From the NCBI RefSeq assembly GCF_037044555.1, contig NZ_CP146275.1, forward strand, positions 1,034,501 to 1,098,500: a stretch of DNA of 64,000 bases. Direction: 5' to 3'. Below are positions 20,500 to 30,700 of the stretch, in pieces. The notes beneath the pieces were generated by a model. The model worked only from the letters and a program-made list of their open reading frames with translations. It was not told the origin of the DNA and ran no database searches. Source of the stretch: Pelagibacterium nitratireducens. Its GTDB lineage: Bacteria > Pseudomonadota > Alphaproteobacteria > Rhizobiales > Devosiaceae. A program made the translations under genes and the position numbers. Position 1 is the first letter of the stretch, and every line of letters begins with the position of its first letter.

Positions 20500-21405
20500 G
20501 TGAAACTGCTTTCCATCATTGCTGGCGCGGCTGTTGCTGCCGCGCTGACCACGACTGCCTACGGGCAGGTGGTCGTCTCGTCCAAGATCGATACCGAGGG
20601 CGGTGTTTTGGGCAACATCATTGCCCAGATGCTGCAGGCCAACGATATCGAGACCGAGAACCGCATCCAGCTTGGCGCGACGCCCATCGTGCGCGAGGCG
20701 ATTGCAGCCGGCCAGATCGACATCTACCCGGAATATACGGGCAATGGCGCGTTCTTTTTCGGTCTTGAGGACGAGGACGTCTGGAATGACGCGCAGGCCG
20801 GGTTCGACCGGGTTGCCGAAATGGACCTTTCCGAAAACGGTGTCGTCTGGCTCACGCCTTCGCCGGCCAACAACACATGGGCCATTGCCGTGCGCTCGGA
20901 TGTCGCCGAGGAAAACGGGCTGGCGACCATGTCCGATTTCGGCGCCTATATCGCTGATGGCGGTGAAATCGTGCTTGCCGCATCGAGCGAGTTCGTGACC
21001 TCGCCTGCTGCCTTGCCCGCCTTTCAGGAGGCCTACGGGTTCGAGCTTTCTTCAGACCAGTTGATCCAGCTTTCGGGTGGCGACACCGCAGCGACCATTT
21101 CGGCTGCGGCCAACCAGACCTCGGGCGCCAACGCGGCCATGGTCTATGGCACCGATGGCGGCATCGCGCCGTCCGGGCTCGTGGTCATGGATGACGATAT
21201 GGGCGTGCAGCCGGTCTATGCGCCTGCGCCGATCATCCGCCAGGACGTGCTGGACGAATATCCGCAGATCGCGGAAATCCTTGCCCCGGTGTTTGAAGGC
21301 CTGACGCTCGAAGTGCTGCAGGATCTCAACGGCCGCGTGCAGGTGGGAGGCGAACCGGCCGAAGCGGTCGCCGAATCCTACCTGACCGAAAACGGCTTTC
21401 TCTAA
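20500..21405 (+). CDS. Osmoprotectant ABC transporter substrate-binding protein (OsmF/YehZ-like)
   Basis: This 301-aa precursor has a signal peptide (MKLLSIIAGAAVAAALTTTA, then YG-Q). An OpuAC-type domain follows: VSSKIDTEGGVLGNIIAQML, the DIYPEYTGNGAFFF block that shapes the quaternary-amine site, and the C-terminal LTLEVLQDLNGRVQVGGEPAEAVAESYLTENGFL. This is the class that binds glycine betaine, choline, proline betaine or related compounds. Permease, ATPase and a second permease follow in the same order as enterobacterial yehZYXW. A stable hairpin sits between this gene and the permease. Substrate is not determinable from sequence. Confidence 0.9.
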   Translation: MKLLSIIAGAAVAAALTTTAYGQVVVSSKIDTEGGVLGNIIAQMLQANDIETENRIQLGATPIVREAIAAGQIDIYPEYTGNGAFFFGLEDEDVWNDAQAGFDRVAEMDLSENGVVWLTPSPANNTWAIAVRSDVAEENGLATMSDFGAYIADGGEIVLAASSEFVTSPAALPAFQEAYGFELSSDQLIQLSGGDTAATISAAANQTSGANAAMVYGTDGGIAPSGLVVMDDDMGVQPVYAPAPIIRQDVLDEYPQIAEILAPVFEGLTLEVLQDLNGRVQVGGEPAEAVAESYLTENGFL

Positions 21406-21413
21406 AAGGGAAA

Positions 21414-21439
21414 GGGCCGCGCCTAACCTCGCGCGGCCC
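21414..21439 (+). other. Intercistronic hairpin after the osmoprotectant-binding protein gene
   Basis: GGGCCGCGC and GCGCGGCCC form a perfect 9-bp stem with an 8-nt loop, starting 8 bp after the stop codon. No T-run is present. It is probably an expression-balancing or mRNA-protecting element, like those after the binding-protein genes at 15581 and 34584. Confidence 0.6.
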
Positions 21440-21480
21440 CAACCATCTTGACGGCGCTCGCCCGGGCCGGGACACATTCA

Positions 21481-22632
21481 TTGCGTATCGACAAGCTCGG
21501 AGTGGTGGTTGCCGCTCTGGGGCTTTTCGCGCTCGTTTTTCAATCCTTTCTCGTCTTTCGCGCCAACCGGATCGTCCCCGGCGAGGCGGTTCCCGCCTGG
21601 GACGCGCTGGGCGTCGGCGGCATCGCGCTTTATGGCGCGCTGGCCGTTGCGCTCCTGGTCCTGCTGCTCAAGACCCCGCTCGCCATCCGGCTCGCGGTCG
21701 CCAGCCTCGCGCTGATCGCGCTGGCGGTCGCCGTGGGCATGGGGGCATCCGCTTTGATCCCCGAAGGCGATACCTATGCCCGTGTTTCGCCCGGCTCGGG
21801 TGTGTGGATCATGGTCTTTGCTTTTGCGCTGGCCGCGACCGACGCCCTGGCCCGGCTCAAGCTCGGGCCGTTCGCCCGGGTCGGCATTCTGATCGGTGTG
21901 GCCGCGGTTCTGTGGGGCATCCTTGCTTCGGGCCTGTGGGACGATCTGGCGGTGATGCGCGAATATCAGGGTCGGCAGTCGGCGTTTTTTGCCCAATTGC
22001 AGGTCCATCTGTTTCTTGCCTTCGGATCGGTGGCCGCGGCGGTGCTGATCGGGGTTCCGGTGGGAATCGTGTGCTACCGCATACCCCGCGTCCGGGCCGG
22101 TATTCTGGGCAGCCTCAATGTGGTCCAGACCGTCCCCTCGATTGCGCTGTTCGGGCTGTTGATCGCGCCCATGGCCTGGATCGGCGCCAACGTGCCCGGC
22201 GCGCGCGAGCTCGGCATCGGCGGTATCGGCTACGCCCCGGCCTTTCTGGCGCTGTTTGCCTATTCGCTGCTGCCCATTGTGTCCAACACCGTCGTCGGCC
22301 TCGACGGGGTGCCGCGCGATGCCAATGAAGCAGCGCGCGGCATGGGCATGACCAATGGACAGCGCATGACAGGTGTTTTGCTGCCTCTGGCTTTCCCGGT
22401 GATCCTCACCGGTATCCGCATCATTTTGGTCCAGAATATCGGTCTGGCGGTTATCGCCGGGCTGATCGGGGGCGGGGGGCTTGGCACCTTCGTGTTCCAG
22501 GGCATTTCGCAAACCGCCATGCCGCTCGTTCTGCTCGGGGCGATCCCCGCCGTCGCCATGGCGTTCGCGGCGGCCATCGTGCTCGACGCTGGGGTGGAAT
22601 TGAGCCAGGGCCGCCAGAGGGCAAGACCATGA
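21481..22632 (+). CDS. Osmoprotectant ABC transporter permease with long N-terminal membrane domain (YehY-like)
   Basis: This permease is about 383 aa. An N-terminal region of roughly 170 residues with five predicted TM helices precedes a BPD_transp domain, whose EAA loop is around residues 280-300 (GVPRDANEAARGMGMTNGQRM). This long form is characteristic of YehY-type permeases. No ATG start exists. I chose the TTG at 21481, preceded by GGGA, because the alternative TTG at 21448 lies against the hairpin. The stop overlaps the ATPase start (ATGA). Confidence 0.85.
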   Translation: MRIDKLGVVVAALGLFALVFQSFLVFRANRIVPGEAVPAWDALGVGGIALYGALAVALLVLLLKTPLAIRLAVASLALIALAVAVGMGASALIPEGDTYARVSPGSGVWIMVFAFALAATDALARLKLGPFARVGILIGVAAVLWGILASGLWDDLAVMREYQGRQSAFFAQLQVHLFLAFGSVAAAVLIGVPVGIVCYRIPRVRAGILGSLNVVQTVPSIALFGLLIAPMAWIGANVPGARELGIGGIGYAPAFLALFAYSLLPIVSNTVVGLDGVPRDANEAARGMGMTNGQRMTGVLLPLAFPVILTGIRIILVQNIGLAVIAGLIGGGGLGTFVFQGISQTAMPLVLLGAIPAVAMAFAAAIVLDAGVELSQGRQRARP

Positions 22633-23564
22633 TCGAAATCGACCATCTCACCAAGACTTATGACGGCCGCGCCGTCGTCGACGATGTAACGCTCTCCATC
22701 CCGAGCCGGGAAATCGTTGCCATCGTGGGCACCTCGGGCTCGGGCAAGACCACGCTGTTGCGCATGATCAACCGGCTGGTCGAGCCCAGTGCCGGCGCCA
22801 TTCGCATCGACGGCCAGGATACCCACGATCTGCCCCCCTACGAATTGCGGCGCCAGATCGGCTACGCCATTCAGGGGCACGGGCTGTTTCCCCATCGCGA
22901 CGTCGCCCACAATATCGGCACCGTCCCGCGCCTTTTGGGCTGGGACAAGCACAAGATCTCCGCGCGGGTGGACGAACTTTTGGAGATGTTCCAGCTCGAG
23001 CCCGACCAATACCGCTCGCGCATGCCGCACGAGCTTTCGGGTGGCCAGAAACAGCGTGTCGGGGTCGCCCGCGCCCTCGCCGCCGGACCGCTGGTCCTGC
23101 TCATGGACGAGCCGTTCGGCGCGCTCGACCCGATCATCCGCGCCAAGGCGCAGGCCGATCTGGTGGAAATCCAGCAGCGGCTGGGCACCACCGTCGTCCT
23201 TGTCACCCACGACATGGACGAGGCCATCCGGCTCGGCGACCGCATCGCCGTGATGAGCGAGGGCAAGGTTTTGCAATACGCCTCGCCCCAGGAAATCATC
23301 GCCAATCCGGTGGACGATTTCGTCGAGGCGATGCTGGGATCTGGCGACAAGGCGTTTAGGCTTTTGACCCTCGATCATGTCTCCTCGGTGGTCGAGCCGG
23401 GCGAGGCCGAGGGCCAGCCCGTCGACACCCACCTGTCGCTGCGCGACGCCTATTCGGAAATGCTGTGGTCGCAGCGCCCGGCCCTGCCGGTGACCAAAGA
23501 CGGCGTACCCATCGGCATCGTCACCCGCGCGGCGCTGGAAAAACGGGCAGCGCGGCCGCAATGA
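22629..23564 (+). CDS. Osmoprotectant ABC transporter ATPase with C-terminal CBS segment (YehX/OpuCA-like)
   Basis: This 311-aa protein has Walker A GTSGSGKTT (about 35-43), Q-loop region GYAIQGHGLFPH, signature LSGGQKQRV, Walker B LVLLMDEPFGALD and switch His in VTHDMDEA. The C-terminal 60 residues end in LPVTKDGVPIGIVTRAALEKR, a CBS-like piece. In OpuCA-type ATPases tandem CBS domains sense ionic strength; here only one is visible. Coupled by 4-nt overlaps to both neighbours. Confidence 0.9.
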   Translation: MIEIDHLTKTYDGRAVVDDVTLSIPSREIVAIVGTSGSGKTTLLRMINRLVEPSAGAIRIDGQDTHDLPPYELRRQIGYAIQGHGLFPHRDVAHNIGTVPRLLGWDKHKISARVDELLEMFQLEPDQYRSRMPHELSGGQKQRVGVARALAAGPLVLLMDEPFGALDPIIRAKAQADLVEIQQRLGTTVVLVTHDMDEAIRLGDRIAVMSEGKVLQYASPQEIIANPVDDFVEAMLGSGDKAFRLLTLDHVSSVVEPGEAEGQPVDTHLSLRDAYSEMLWSQRPALPVTKDGVPIGIVTRAALEKRAARPQ

Positions 23565-24298
23565 AGATCGGGGTCGTCATAAGGCTGGTGGTTCTGGCGT
23601 TGCTCATCGCGTTCATCGTGACGCCGCAAAGCTTTGCGCCGCTGTTTGCGCCGCTGGTGCGTGAGGGCACGCCACCGATCTACACCCAGACGACCATCCT
23701 CTCGCTCACCCTGAGCCATCTGGCCATCGTGGGGTTTGCAACCGTGCTCGCAACGCTGTTCGCGGTCGGGCTGGCCATTCTGGTCACGCGCCCGTTCGGC
23801 GAGGAATTCCTGCCCCTTTCGCGCGCCATCGCCAATATCGGGCAGACCTTCCCGCCGGTCGCGGTTTTGGCGCTGGCTGTGCCCATGCTCGGGTTCGGCA
23901 CAGGGCCAACTCTGGTTGCGCTGTTTTTGTATGGGTTGCTGCCGATTTTCGAGAACGCCCTGACCGGGCTGACGTCGCTGGCTCCCTCGGTGCGCGAGGC
24001 ATCGCGCGGCACCGGCATGACCGGCTGGCAGCGTCTCTCGGGGGTCGAATTGCCGCTGGCGCTTCCGGTGATCCTTGCGGGCATCAGGCTTTCGGCAGTC
24101 ATCTCGCTCTCGACCGCCACCATCGGCTCGACCGTTGCGGCCCGCACCCTGGGCGAAGTCATCATTGCCGGGCTGGTTTCGGGCAACACGGCTTTCGTCT
24201 TGCAGGGCGGGCTGATCGTGGGGGCTTTGGCGGTCTTGATCTATGACGGGTTCGTGGGGCTGGAAAAATTCATGGCCCGCCGCATGGGAGGCATCTAG
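23561..24298 (+). CDS. Osmoprotectant ABC transporter permease (YehW-like)
   Basis: This 245-aa membrane protein begins MKIGVVIRLVVLALLIAFIV (TM1). A BPD_transp domain follows with five further helices and an EAA loop (EASRGTGMTGWQRLSGVELPLALPV). The true start is the ATG overlapping the previous stop (ATGA); the longer open frame upstream is antisense/out-of-frame to the ATPase. Its stop codon forms a CTAG overlap with the stop of the convergent transglutaminase gene. Confidence 0.9.
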   Translation: MKIGVVIRLVVLALLIAFIVTPQSFAPLFAPLVREGTPPIYTQTTILSLTLSHLAIVGFATVLATLFAVGLAILVTRPFGEEFLPLSRAIANIGQTFPPVAVLALAVPMLGFGTGPTLVALFLYGLLPIFENALTGLTSLAPSVREASRGTGMTGWQRLSGVELPLALPVILAGIRLSAVISLSTATIGSTVAARTLGEVIIAGLVSGNTAFVLQGGLIVGALAVLIYDGFVGLEKFMARRMGGI

Positions 24299-25173
24299 CC
24301 GACTTCCAGAACGTCCACGGCCTGTGTCGTTTCCTGCCCGCCCGCCGAGCGCAGCATGCCCACGATTGGAGTGACGTCGGAATAATCGCGCCCATAGCCG
24401 ATGACGATATGATCCTGGCCGGCGAAAATCGCGTTTGTGGGATCGAACTCGACCCACCCGGTTTCGCGCCCGCACCACACTTTCACCCAGGCGTGCATGG
24501 CGTCCGCGCCTTCGAGCCGCTCTTCGCCTTCGGGCGGTATGGTGCGCAGGAACCCCGAGACATAGCCCGCCGGAACGCCCAGCCCGCGCAGGCCGGCAAT
24601 CATGATGTGCGCGAAATCCTGACACACGCCGCGCCTGAGCGCGAAGGCCTCGGTCACCGGGGTATCGACCAGCGTCGCCTCGCCGTCATAGGCAAAATCG
24701 GCATGGATGCGCAGACCCAGATGGTGGGCCAGCTCGCGCACCGAAATCGCTTGCTTGACGCTCGATCTGGCATAGGCGGTGATCGCTGGCTCTATGGCGA
24801 TGCGGGGGCTGGGGCTGAGGAAATGATGGGGCGAGAGCGATCCCATGTCCCAGTTGCCGGCGATTTCGGCATGGAGCGTCTCGAGCGTTGGCGTGAAATC
24901 GATGCCCGGATCGCCGCGCAGCACTTCGACCCGGGCTGCAATGGCGATATCGAGAGCCTCATGGGCGCTGCGATAGGCGAGCGCCGCCACGCGGGTGCCG
25001 AAGAAGTCGACAAACTCGGAGCGTTCGGCCGGTTGGGGATCGACGGTCAGGCTCGCCGCCACGACCCGCTGGATGCCCGCCAGATTGGCCGGAAACACCC
25101 GCACCAGATGCCGCCCGCCCGAAACCGGGGCATCATAGGCATAATCGAGCTTGAGCCGGATGTCGTAGAGCAT
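24295..25173 (-). CDS. Transglutaminase-like cysteine peptidase family protein (COG1305 type)
   Basis: This 292-aa protein has an N-terminal Bact_transglu_N region (MLYDIRLKLDYAYDAPVSGG). A transglutaminase core follows, with catalytic Cys in RRGVCQDFAHIMI, His in DAMHAWVKVW and Asp in WVEFDPTN. These form the classic C-H-D triad. The ATG at 25173 matches the usual family start. It is the last of three same-strand genes (transglutaminase-DUF2126, ATP-grasp/alpha-E, this one). That set was predicted by comparative genomics to make or attach a peptide-like modification. It is separated from the other two by a REP-like repeat. Confidence 0.88.
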   Translation of the reverse strand: MLYDIRLKLDYAYDAPVSGGRHLVRVFPANLAGIQRVVAASLTVDPQPAERSEFVDFFGTRVAALAYRSAHEALDIAIAARVEVLRGDPGIDFTPTLETLHAEIAGNWDMGSLSPHHFLSPSPRIAIEPAITAYARSSVKQAISVRELAHHLGLRIHADFAYDGEATLVDTPVTEAFALRRGVCQDFAHIMIAGLRGLGVPAGYVSGFLRTIPPEGEERLEGADAMHAWVKVWCGRETGWVEFDPTNAIFAGQDHIVIGYGRDYSDVTPIVGMLRSAGGQETTQAVDVLEVG

Positions 25174-25230
25174 GGTCAGGACGCCCGGCGGTGAGCAAAA
25201 TCGCAGCGCATCGCCCGCACCCCCCACTTG

Positions 25231-25328
25231 GTCACCCCGGCCTCGAGCCGGGGTCCAGTACGCTCAGCGCGAGCGAACGATCCACGGGCGCTGCCGGTTA
25301 CTGGATCCCGGCTCAAGGCCGGGATGAC
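25231..25328. repeat. Double-hairpin REP-like intergenic repeat, copy 2
   Basis: It has the same design as copy 1: GTCACCCCGG-n-CCGGGGTCCAGTA, spacer, TACTGGATCCCGG-n-CCGGGATGAC. Arms and junctions (CCAGTA/TACTGG) match copy 1 closely while the spacer differs. It lies within the 187-bp gap between two genes of the transglutaminase cassette. Confidence 0.8.
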
Positions 25329-25360
25329 GGCGGAGAATTGGAAAGCCCCGTCCTTGGCCA

Positions 25361-27763
25361 TCAGAAATACATCTCCGAGATCAAATTGGAGATGTTGGCC
25401 AGCCCGTTGCCGACCCCAACCAGCATGTCGGGGTTCACGTCGGCGGCGTCGATCACCGCCAGTTCGGTCTGGAGTTTGAGCGCGGCCTTGGCGGCGGCCG
25501 AGAGCTGGCCATCGACATAGCCGCCGGGCAGTTCCTTGAGCTGTTCGAGCAGTTCGGTCAGCTGAAACATCACCGAGCGCGGGTTGAGCGGATCGGAAAT
25601 CAGCAATTCCACAGCGCCCAGATTGCCATAGCCATATCCATAGCGCCGGCGGTGGGTCATCACGCTGTCGCCGATTTCGAGCAGCATTTCGGTGGCCCCT
25701 TCCGGCGCGTCGGGCGCGCACAGCCATGTGGCGATTTCGGCAATCTGGATGCCGCGTTCGAGCCGGCGCCCGATTTCGAGAAAGCGCCAGCCGGCAAAGC
25801 GGTACATGTTTTCATGCACGAGGCCGGAAAAGCCGGCCAGCTTGCGCAGCAGCACCGTCATGGCGCGGGTGGCGTCGTCGCCGGGCTTTATGGTGCGCGC
25901 AAACCGCCTGGCGGTCTTTTGCAAATCGGTCAGCGCCAGCCAGCCATCGGGTGAAAAGCGGTCGCGGATCTGGCTGGCCGAGCGCACCGCGCCATCGATG
26001 ATGGCCAGAAGCCCGGCCGGGACCGCTTCGGTGGCGTCGATGCCAAGCGGTTCGAGATAGGCGCTTGTGGCCACCAGTAGCGGGTTGTCCTCGCGGCCCA
26101 GTTCGGCAAGTCGCAGATGATAGGCGCGCAGGATGCGAACGCTGGCCTCGCAGCGCTCGGCATAGCGCCCCAGCCAGATCAGATTGTCCCCGGCGCGAGA
26201 GGGCAGATTGCCCGACGGGTTGCGTTCGATCGTTGAATTGGATTTGGCGAGCAGGGTGACCTGTTCGACCTCGCTTTCGCTGACCACCCACACATCGGCG
26301 GCCTGTCCCCCGCGCTGCATGGCAATGGCGGCGGTATCGAGCGCATAGCCGACGCGGGCAAAGCCGCCCGGCATGATCGACCAGCCCTCTGCCGTGCGGG
26401 CGGCATAGACCCGCAGCGTTATGGGGCGCGGTTCGAGCGCGCCGCCGACATAGACCGGGGCCGTTGAGAGCTTGACCGCTTCCTGTGCCGCGAAGGCTTT
26501 GGGGTCGGCCTCGATTTTTGCCAGCAGGTCGGCGCGCGCCGCCGGGTCGAGATCGGCAATGGCGGCAGTGCCGCCGTCATCGTCGATGGACAAAAGGGTG
26601 GAGAGCGCCGGGCCGACCAGCAGGTCATTGAAATTGTCGCGCACATAGGCGCGGGCCTCTTCGCCGCCGCACCACCATGTGGCGATGTTGGGCAGCGCCA
26701 GATCGGAGCCCAGCCGTGATCTGGCGATGGCCGGCAGGAAGGCGCCGAGCGCACGGGTTTCCAAAATCCCCGCTCCCAGCGAATTGACGAACGCCACCGA
26801 TCCGCGCCGCACCGCTTCGGTCAGGCCGGGGGTGCCGATGTGGCTGTCCTGGCGCAACTCCAGCGGGTCGGTAAAATCCCCGTCCAACCGCCGCCAGAGC
26901 ACCGAAATCGGCTTGAGCCCGGAGACGGTGCGCACCATGACCTCGCCATCGACGACAACGAGGTCCTCGCCCTGCACCAGCAGGAAGCCAAGGTAGCGCG
27001 CGATATAGGCGTGCTCGAAATAGGTTTCGTTGAGCGGGCCGGGGGTGAGGATCGCCACGCGGCCCGATCCATTGCCGCCCATGTCGGTCAGCGCGTTGCG
27101 GAAATCGCGGAAAAAGCCGGCCAGGCGGTGGACGTTGAGATCGGCATAGATATCGGCCAAAGCGCGGGTGGTCGCCACCCGGTTTTCCAGAGCAAACCCC
27201 GCCCCCGAGGGTGCCTGTGTCCGGTCGCCCAGCACCCACCAGCGCCCATCGGGGCCGCGGCCAAGCTCGAAGGCGCAGAAATGGAGATGATGGCCGCTCA
27301 TGGGTTCGATGCCGACCATGGGGCGCAGGAATTCGGGATTGCCGGCAATCAGCTCGGGCGGCAGCAGGCCATCGCGGACCAGAGCGTTGTTGCCATAGAT
27401 ATCGGCAATCACCGTTTCGAGCAGGTCGGCGCGCTGGGCGAGGCCGGCTTCGATGCCGCGCCATTCGTCCTCGGCGATCAACAGCGGGATATGGGCCAGC
27501 GGCCAGTCGCGCTCGCCCTGTTCGAGCCCGTCATACATGCGGTAGAAAACGCCCGCGTCGCGCAGATACTGGTCGGCGTGCTGGAAGCGGTTGGTCAGCT
27601 CCTCGGCCCCCAGCGCGTCCAGCGCCGACATGAATTTGAGCCAGCCGGGTTTGACCGTGCCGTCGGGCGCGACCATTTCATCGGGCACGCCCGAGATCGG
27701 GCGATACGCGCCGATCAGGTCAGGCATCTTTTGTGCCTTGGCGGCGGAGGGAGAAGCGGTCAT
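25361..27763 (-). CDS. Circularly permuted ATP-grasp / alpha-E domain fusion protein (COG2308-COG2307)
   Basis: This 800-aa protein fuses two families that are often separate genes. Residues about 20-490 are a circularly permuted type-2 ATP-grasp (GVFYRMYDGLEQGERDWPL, RPMVGIEPMSGHHLHFCAF, ILTPGPLNETYFEHAYIAR, with Mg/ATP-binding acidic patches). Residues about 505-795 are the helical alpha-E domain (GDNLIWLGRYAERCEASVRILRAY). Comparative genomics predicts peptide-ligase activity for the ATP-grasp, acting with transglutaminase and DUF2126 partners. Its ATG immediately follows the stop of the upstream DUF2126 gene (TAGATG), so translation is likely coupled. Confidence 0.88.
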   Translation of the reverse strand: MTASPSAAKAQKMPDLIGAYRPISGVPDEMVAPDGTVKPGWLKFMSALDALGAEELTNRFQHADQYLRDAGVFYRMYDGLEQGERDWPLAHIPLLIAEDEWRGIEAGLAQRADLLETVIADIYGNNALVRDGLLPPELIAGNPEFLRPMVGIEPMSGHHLHFCAFELGRGPDGRWWVLGDRTQAPSGAGFALENRVATTRALADIYADLNVHRLAGFFRDFRNALTDMGGNGSGRVAILTPGPLNETYFEHAYIARYLGFLLVQGEDLVVVDGEVMVRTVSGLKPISVLWRRLDGDFTDPLELRQDSHIGTPGLTEAVRRGSVAFVNSLGAGILETRALGAFLPAIARSRLGSDLALPNIATWWCGGEEARAYVRDNFNDLLVGPALSTLLSIDDDGGTAAIADLDPAARADLLAKIEADPKAFAAQEAVKLSTAPVYVGGALEPRPITLRVYAARTAEGWSIMPGGFARVGYALDTAAIAMQRGGQAADVWVVSESEVEQVTLLAKSNSTIERNPSGNLPSRAGDNLIWLGRYAERCEASVRILRAYHLRLAELGREDNPLLVATSAYLEPLGIDATEAVPAGLLAIIDGAVRSASQIRDRFSPDGWLALTDLQKTARRFARTIKPGDDATRAMTVLLRKLAGFSGLVHENMYRFAGWRFLEIGRRLERGIQIAEIATWLCAPDAPEGATEMLLEIGDSVMTHRRRYGYGYGNLGAVELLISDPLNPRSVMFQLTELLEQLKELPGGYVDGQLSAAAKAALKLQTELAVIDAADVNPDMLVGVGNGLANISNLISEMYF

Positions 27764-30700
27764 CTAAAGCCACTGGTGGGGTCGCCTCAGGTCCAGCGTC
27801 AGAGGAAACTCGGGCGTGGGCGCTTCGGCCGGCAAATCATACGATCCGGCACTATGTCCATTGGCTATGAATCGCGCAAGCCGTCTTGCTTCGGCCTCGT
27901 TGGCATTCACAGGAAAGGTTTCATAGTTCCGGCCGGCCGGGTGGGCGACGTGATAAATGCACCCGCCCACGGCACGTCCCGTCCAATTGTCATAGACGTC
28001 GAACACCAGCGGGGTGTTGACCGGCAGTTCGGGATGGAGACCCGAGGCGGGTTGCCAGGCCTTGTAGCGCACCCCCGCCACCGAAACGCCTGACAGATCG
28101 GTCTTTGTCAACGGAACCGGGCGGCGGTTGCAGGCCACTGTGTAGCGTTCGGGCTCGGCTCCGGTCAGCTTGACCTGTAGCCGCTCGAGCGAGGAATCGA
28201 CATAGCGCACGGTCCCGCCGATGGCGCCGGTTTCGCCCATGACGTGCCAGGGTTCGAGCGCCTGACGGATTTCGAGTGTGTGGCCCGCGACCGTCACCTC
28301 GCCGCAGAAGGGAAAGCGGAATTCGAGCTGGGCTTGGAACCATTCGGGTTTGAAGTCATAGCCGTGCTGGCGGAGGTCATCGAGCACGTCGAGAAAATCG
28401 GCCCAGACGTAGTGGGGCAGCATGAACCGGTCGTGCAGCCTTGTACCCCAGCGGACCAGCTTGCCCTTGATCGGGTCTTTCCAGAACCTCACGATCAGCG
28501 CGCGGACCAGCAATTGCTGGGCGAGGCTCATCTTGGCGTTGGGCGGCATCTCGAAGCCGCGGAACTCGACGAGCCCCAGCCGTCCGGTCGTACCGTCGGG
28601 GGAATAGAGCTTGTCGATGCAGATTTCCGAGCGGTGGGTGTTGCCGGTCACATCGACCAGCAGATTGCGGAACAGCCGGTCGACCAGCCACGGCCGGGGC
28701 GCGTCGCCCTCGCCGGGAGCTGGCACCTGCGCCATGGCGATTTCAAGCTCGTAAAGGCTGTCGTGGCGCGCTTCGTCAAAGCGCGGAGCCTGGCTGGTCG
28801 GGCCGATGAACAGGCCCGAAAACAGGTAGGACAGCGAGGGGTGGCGCTGCCAGTGCAGGATCAGCGATTTGAGCAGGTCGGGGCGGCGCAGGAACGGGCT
28901 GTCATTGGGCGTCGCGCCACCGACCACCACGTGATTGCCGCCGCCGGTGCCGGTGTGCTTGCCATCGATCATGAACTTGTCGGCGCCCAGCCGGGAGAGC
29001 CGCGCCTCCTCATAAACCGCTTCGGTAATCGAGACGCACTCGTCCCAATTGGTCGCCGGGTGGACATTGACCTCGATGACGCCGGGATCGGGCGCCACCC
29101 GGATCACATTGAGGCGCGGGTCCGATGGGGGCGAATAGCCTTCGATATGGACCGGCAGGCCCAGCTTTTCGGCAGCCGTTTCGGCGGCGGCGATCAGTTC
29201 GAGATAGTCTTCGAGTTTTTCGGTCGGCGGCATGAACACCGTCAGCCGGCCGTCGCGCGGCTCGACCGAAAGCGCAGTGCGCACCTTGCCCTCGATGTCG
29301 GTGATTTCCTGTTCGATCTGCGTCTGGGCGATGACCTCGTCGGCGACAAGGCTGGCCACCGGCAATTCGTCGCGCGGCGGCAGGGGTGCGCGCGGGATGG
29401 TGGGGTCCTCGGCCACGATATGGGGATAATCGCTTTCGGGGATATGGGGCAGGGTGCCCAGCGGCAGGCGATAGCCCACGGGCGAATCCCCGGCCACCAG
29501 AAACAGCTTGCCGCGCCGTGTCTGCCAAACCTCGGTCAGCCAGCGCGAGGCTTGCGCGGGGGCGTTCCATTTCTGGACCGGCAGCACATAGCCGGTCGGA
29601 TCGGTCAGCCCGCGCTCAAAGACCCGCGTCATGCGCATGCGCTCTTCGGGGTCCTTGAGCTTGGGATTTGTCGGATCGACGTTCTCGGGAAGATTGCCTT
29701 CTTTCAAGATCCAGTCGGCGGGATCTTCAAAGGCCGGCTGGACGGTCGAGCCGTCCAGACCCAGTGCCATGGCAAATTCGGTGAGATAGGCCTTGGCCTG
29801 GTCGGGGCTCGGGGTCTTGTCCGAAGTCTCGTGGGCGATCAGGTCAGGATTTTTCCAGACCGGCTCGCCGTCCTTGCGCCAATAGAGCGAGAACGTCCAG
29901 CGGGGCAAAGTTTCGCCCGGATACCATTTGCCCTGCCCGTAATGAAGGAACCCGCCGGGCGCGAAACGCTGCTGGAGACGGCGGATCAAAATGTCGGCTT
30001 TTTCGCGCTTGGTGGGGCCGACCGCATCGGCATTCCACTCGCCGGATTCGAAGTCGTCGATGGAAACGAAGGTCGGCTCGCCCCCCATCGTCAACCGAAC
30101 GTCATTGTTGGCCAAATCTTGGTCAATCTGGCGGCCCCGAGAGCACAACTCCACCCAATCGGAGTCGGAAAATGGCTTGGTGATGCGCGGATGTTCGGCC
30201 ACGCGGGTGACCGTCATGTCGAAATCGAACTCGACATTGGCAAAGCTCGCGAGCCCTGAAATCGGGGCGGCATTGGCGAAATGGGGGGTCGCCGCGAGCG
30301 GGATATGGCTCTCCCCGGTCAGCAATCCCGAGGTGGGATCGAGCCCAACCCAGCCGGCCCCAGGCAGGTACACCTCACACCAGGCATGGAGGTCGGTGAA
30401 GTCGTTTTCGGTGCCCGATGGGCCGTCGAGCGCTTTCAGGTCGGGCTTGAGCTGAATGAGGTACCCCGAAACGAACCGCGCCGCAAAGCCCAGATGTCTC
30501 AAGGTATTAACCAGCAGCCACCCGGTGTCTCGGCAACTCCCCTTGGCCTTTTCCAGCGTTTCCTCTGGCGTTTGCACGCCCGGTTCGAGCCGGACGATAT
30601 AGCCGATCTCGCGCTGCAGCCGCGCATTGAGTTCGACCACGAAATCGACAGTGTTCTTGGGCGTCCGGTCGATGGAAGCCAGCAGATCCTTGAACAGGGG

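Noticed and set aside
28244..30259. 671-codon plus-strand frame opposite the DUF2126 gene
   Set aside because: Antisense to a well-supported protein and without any family signature.
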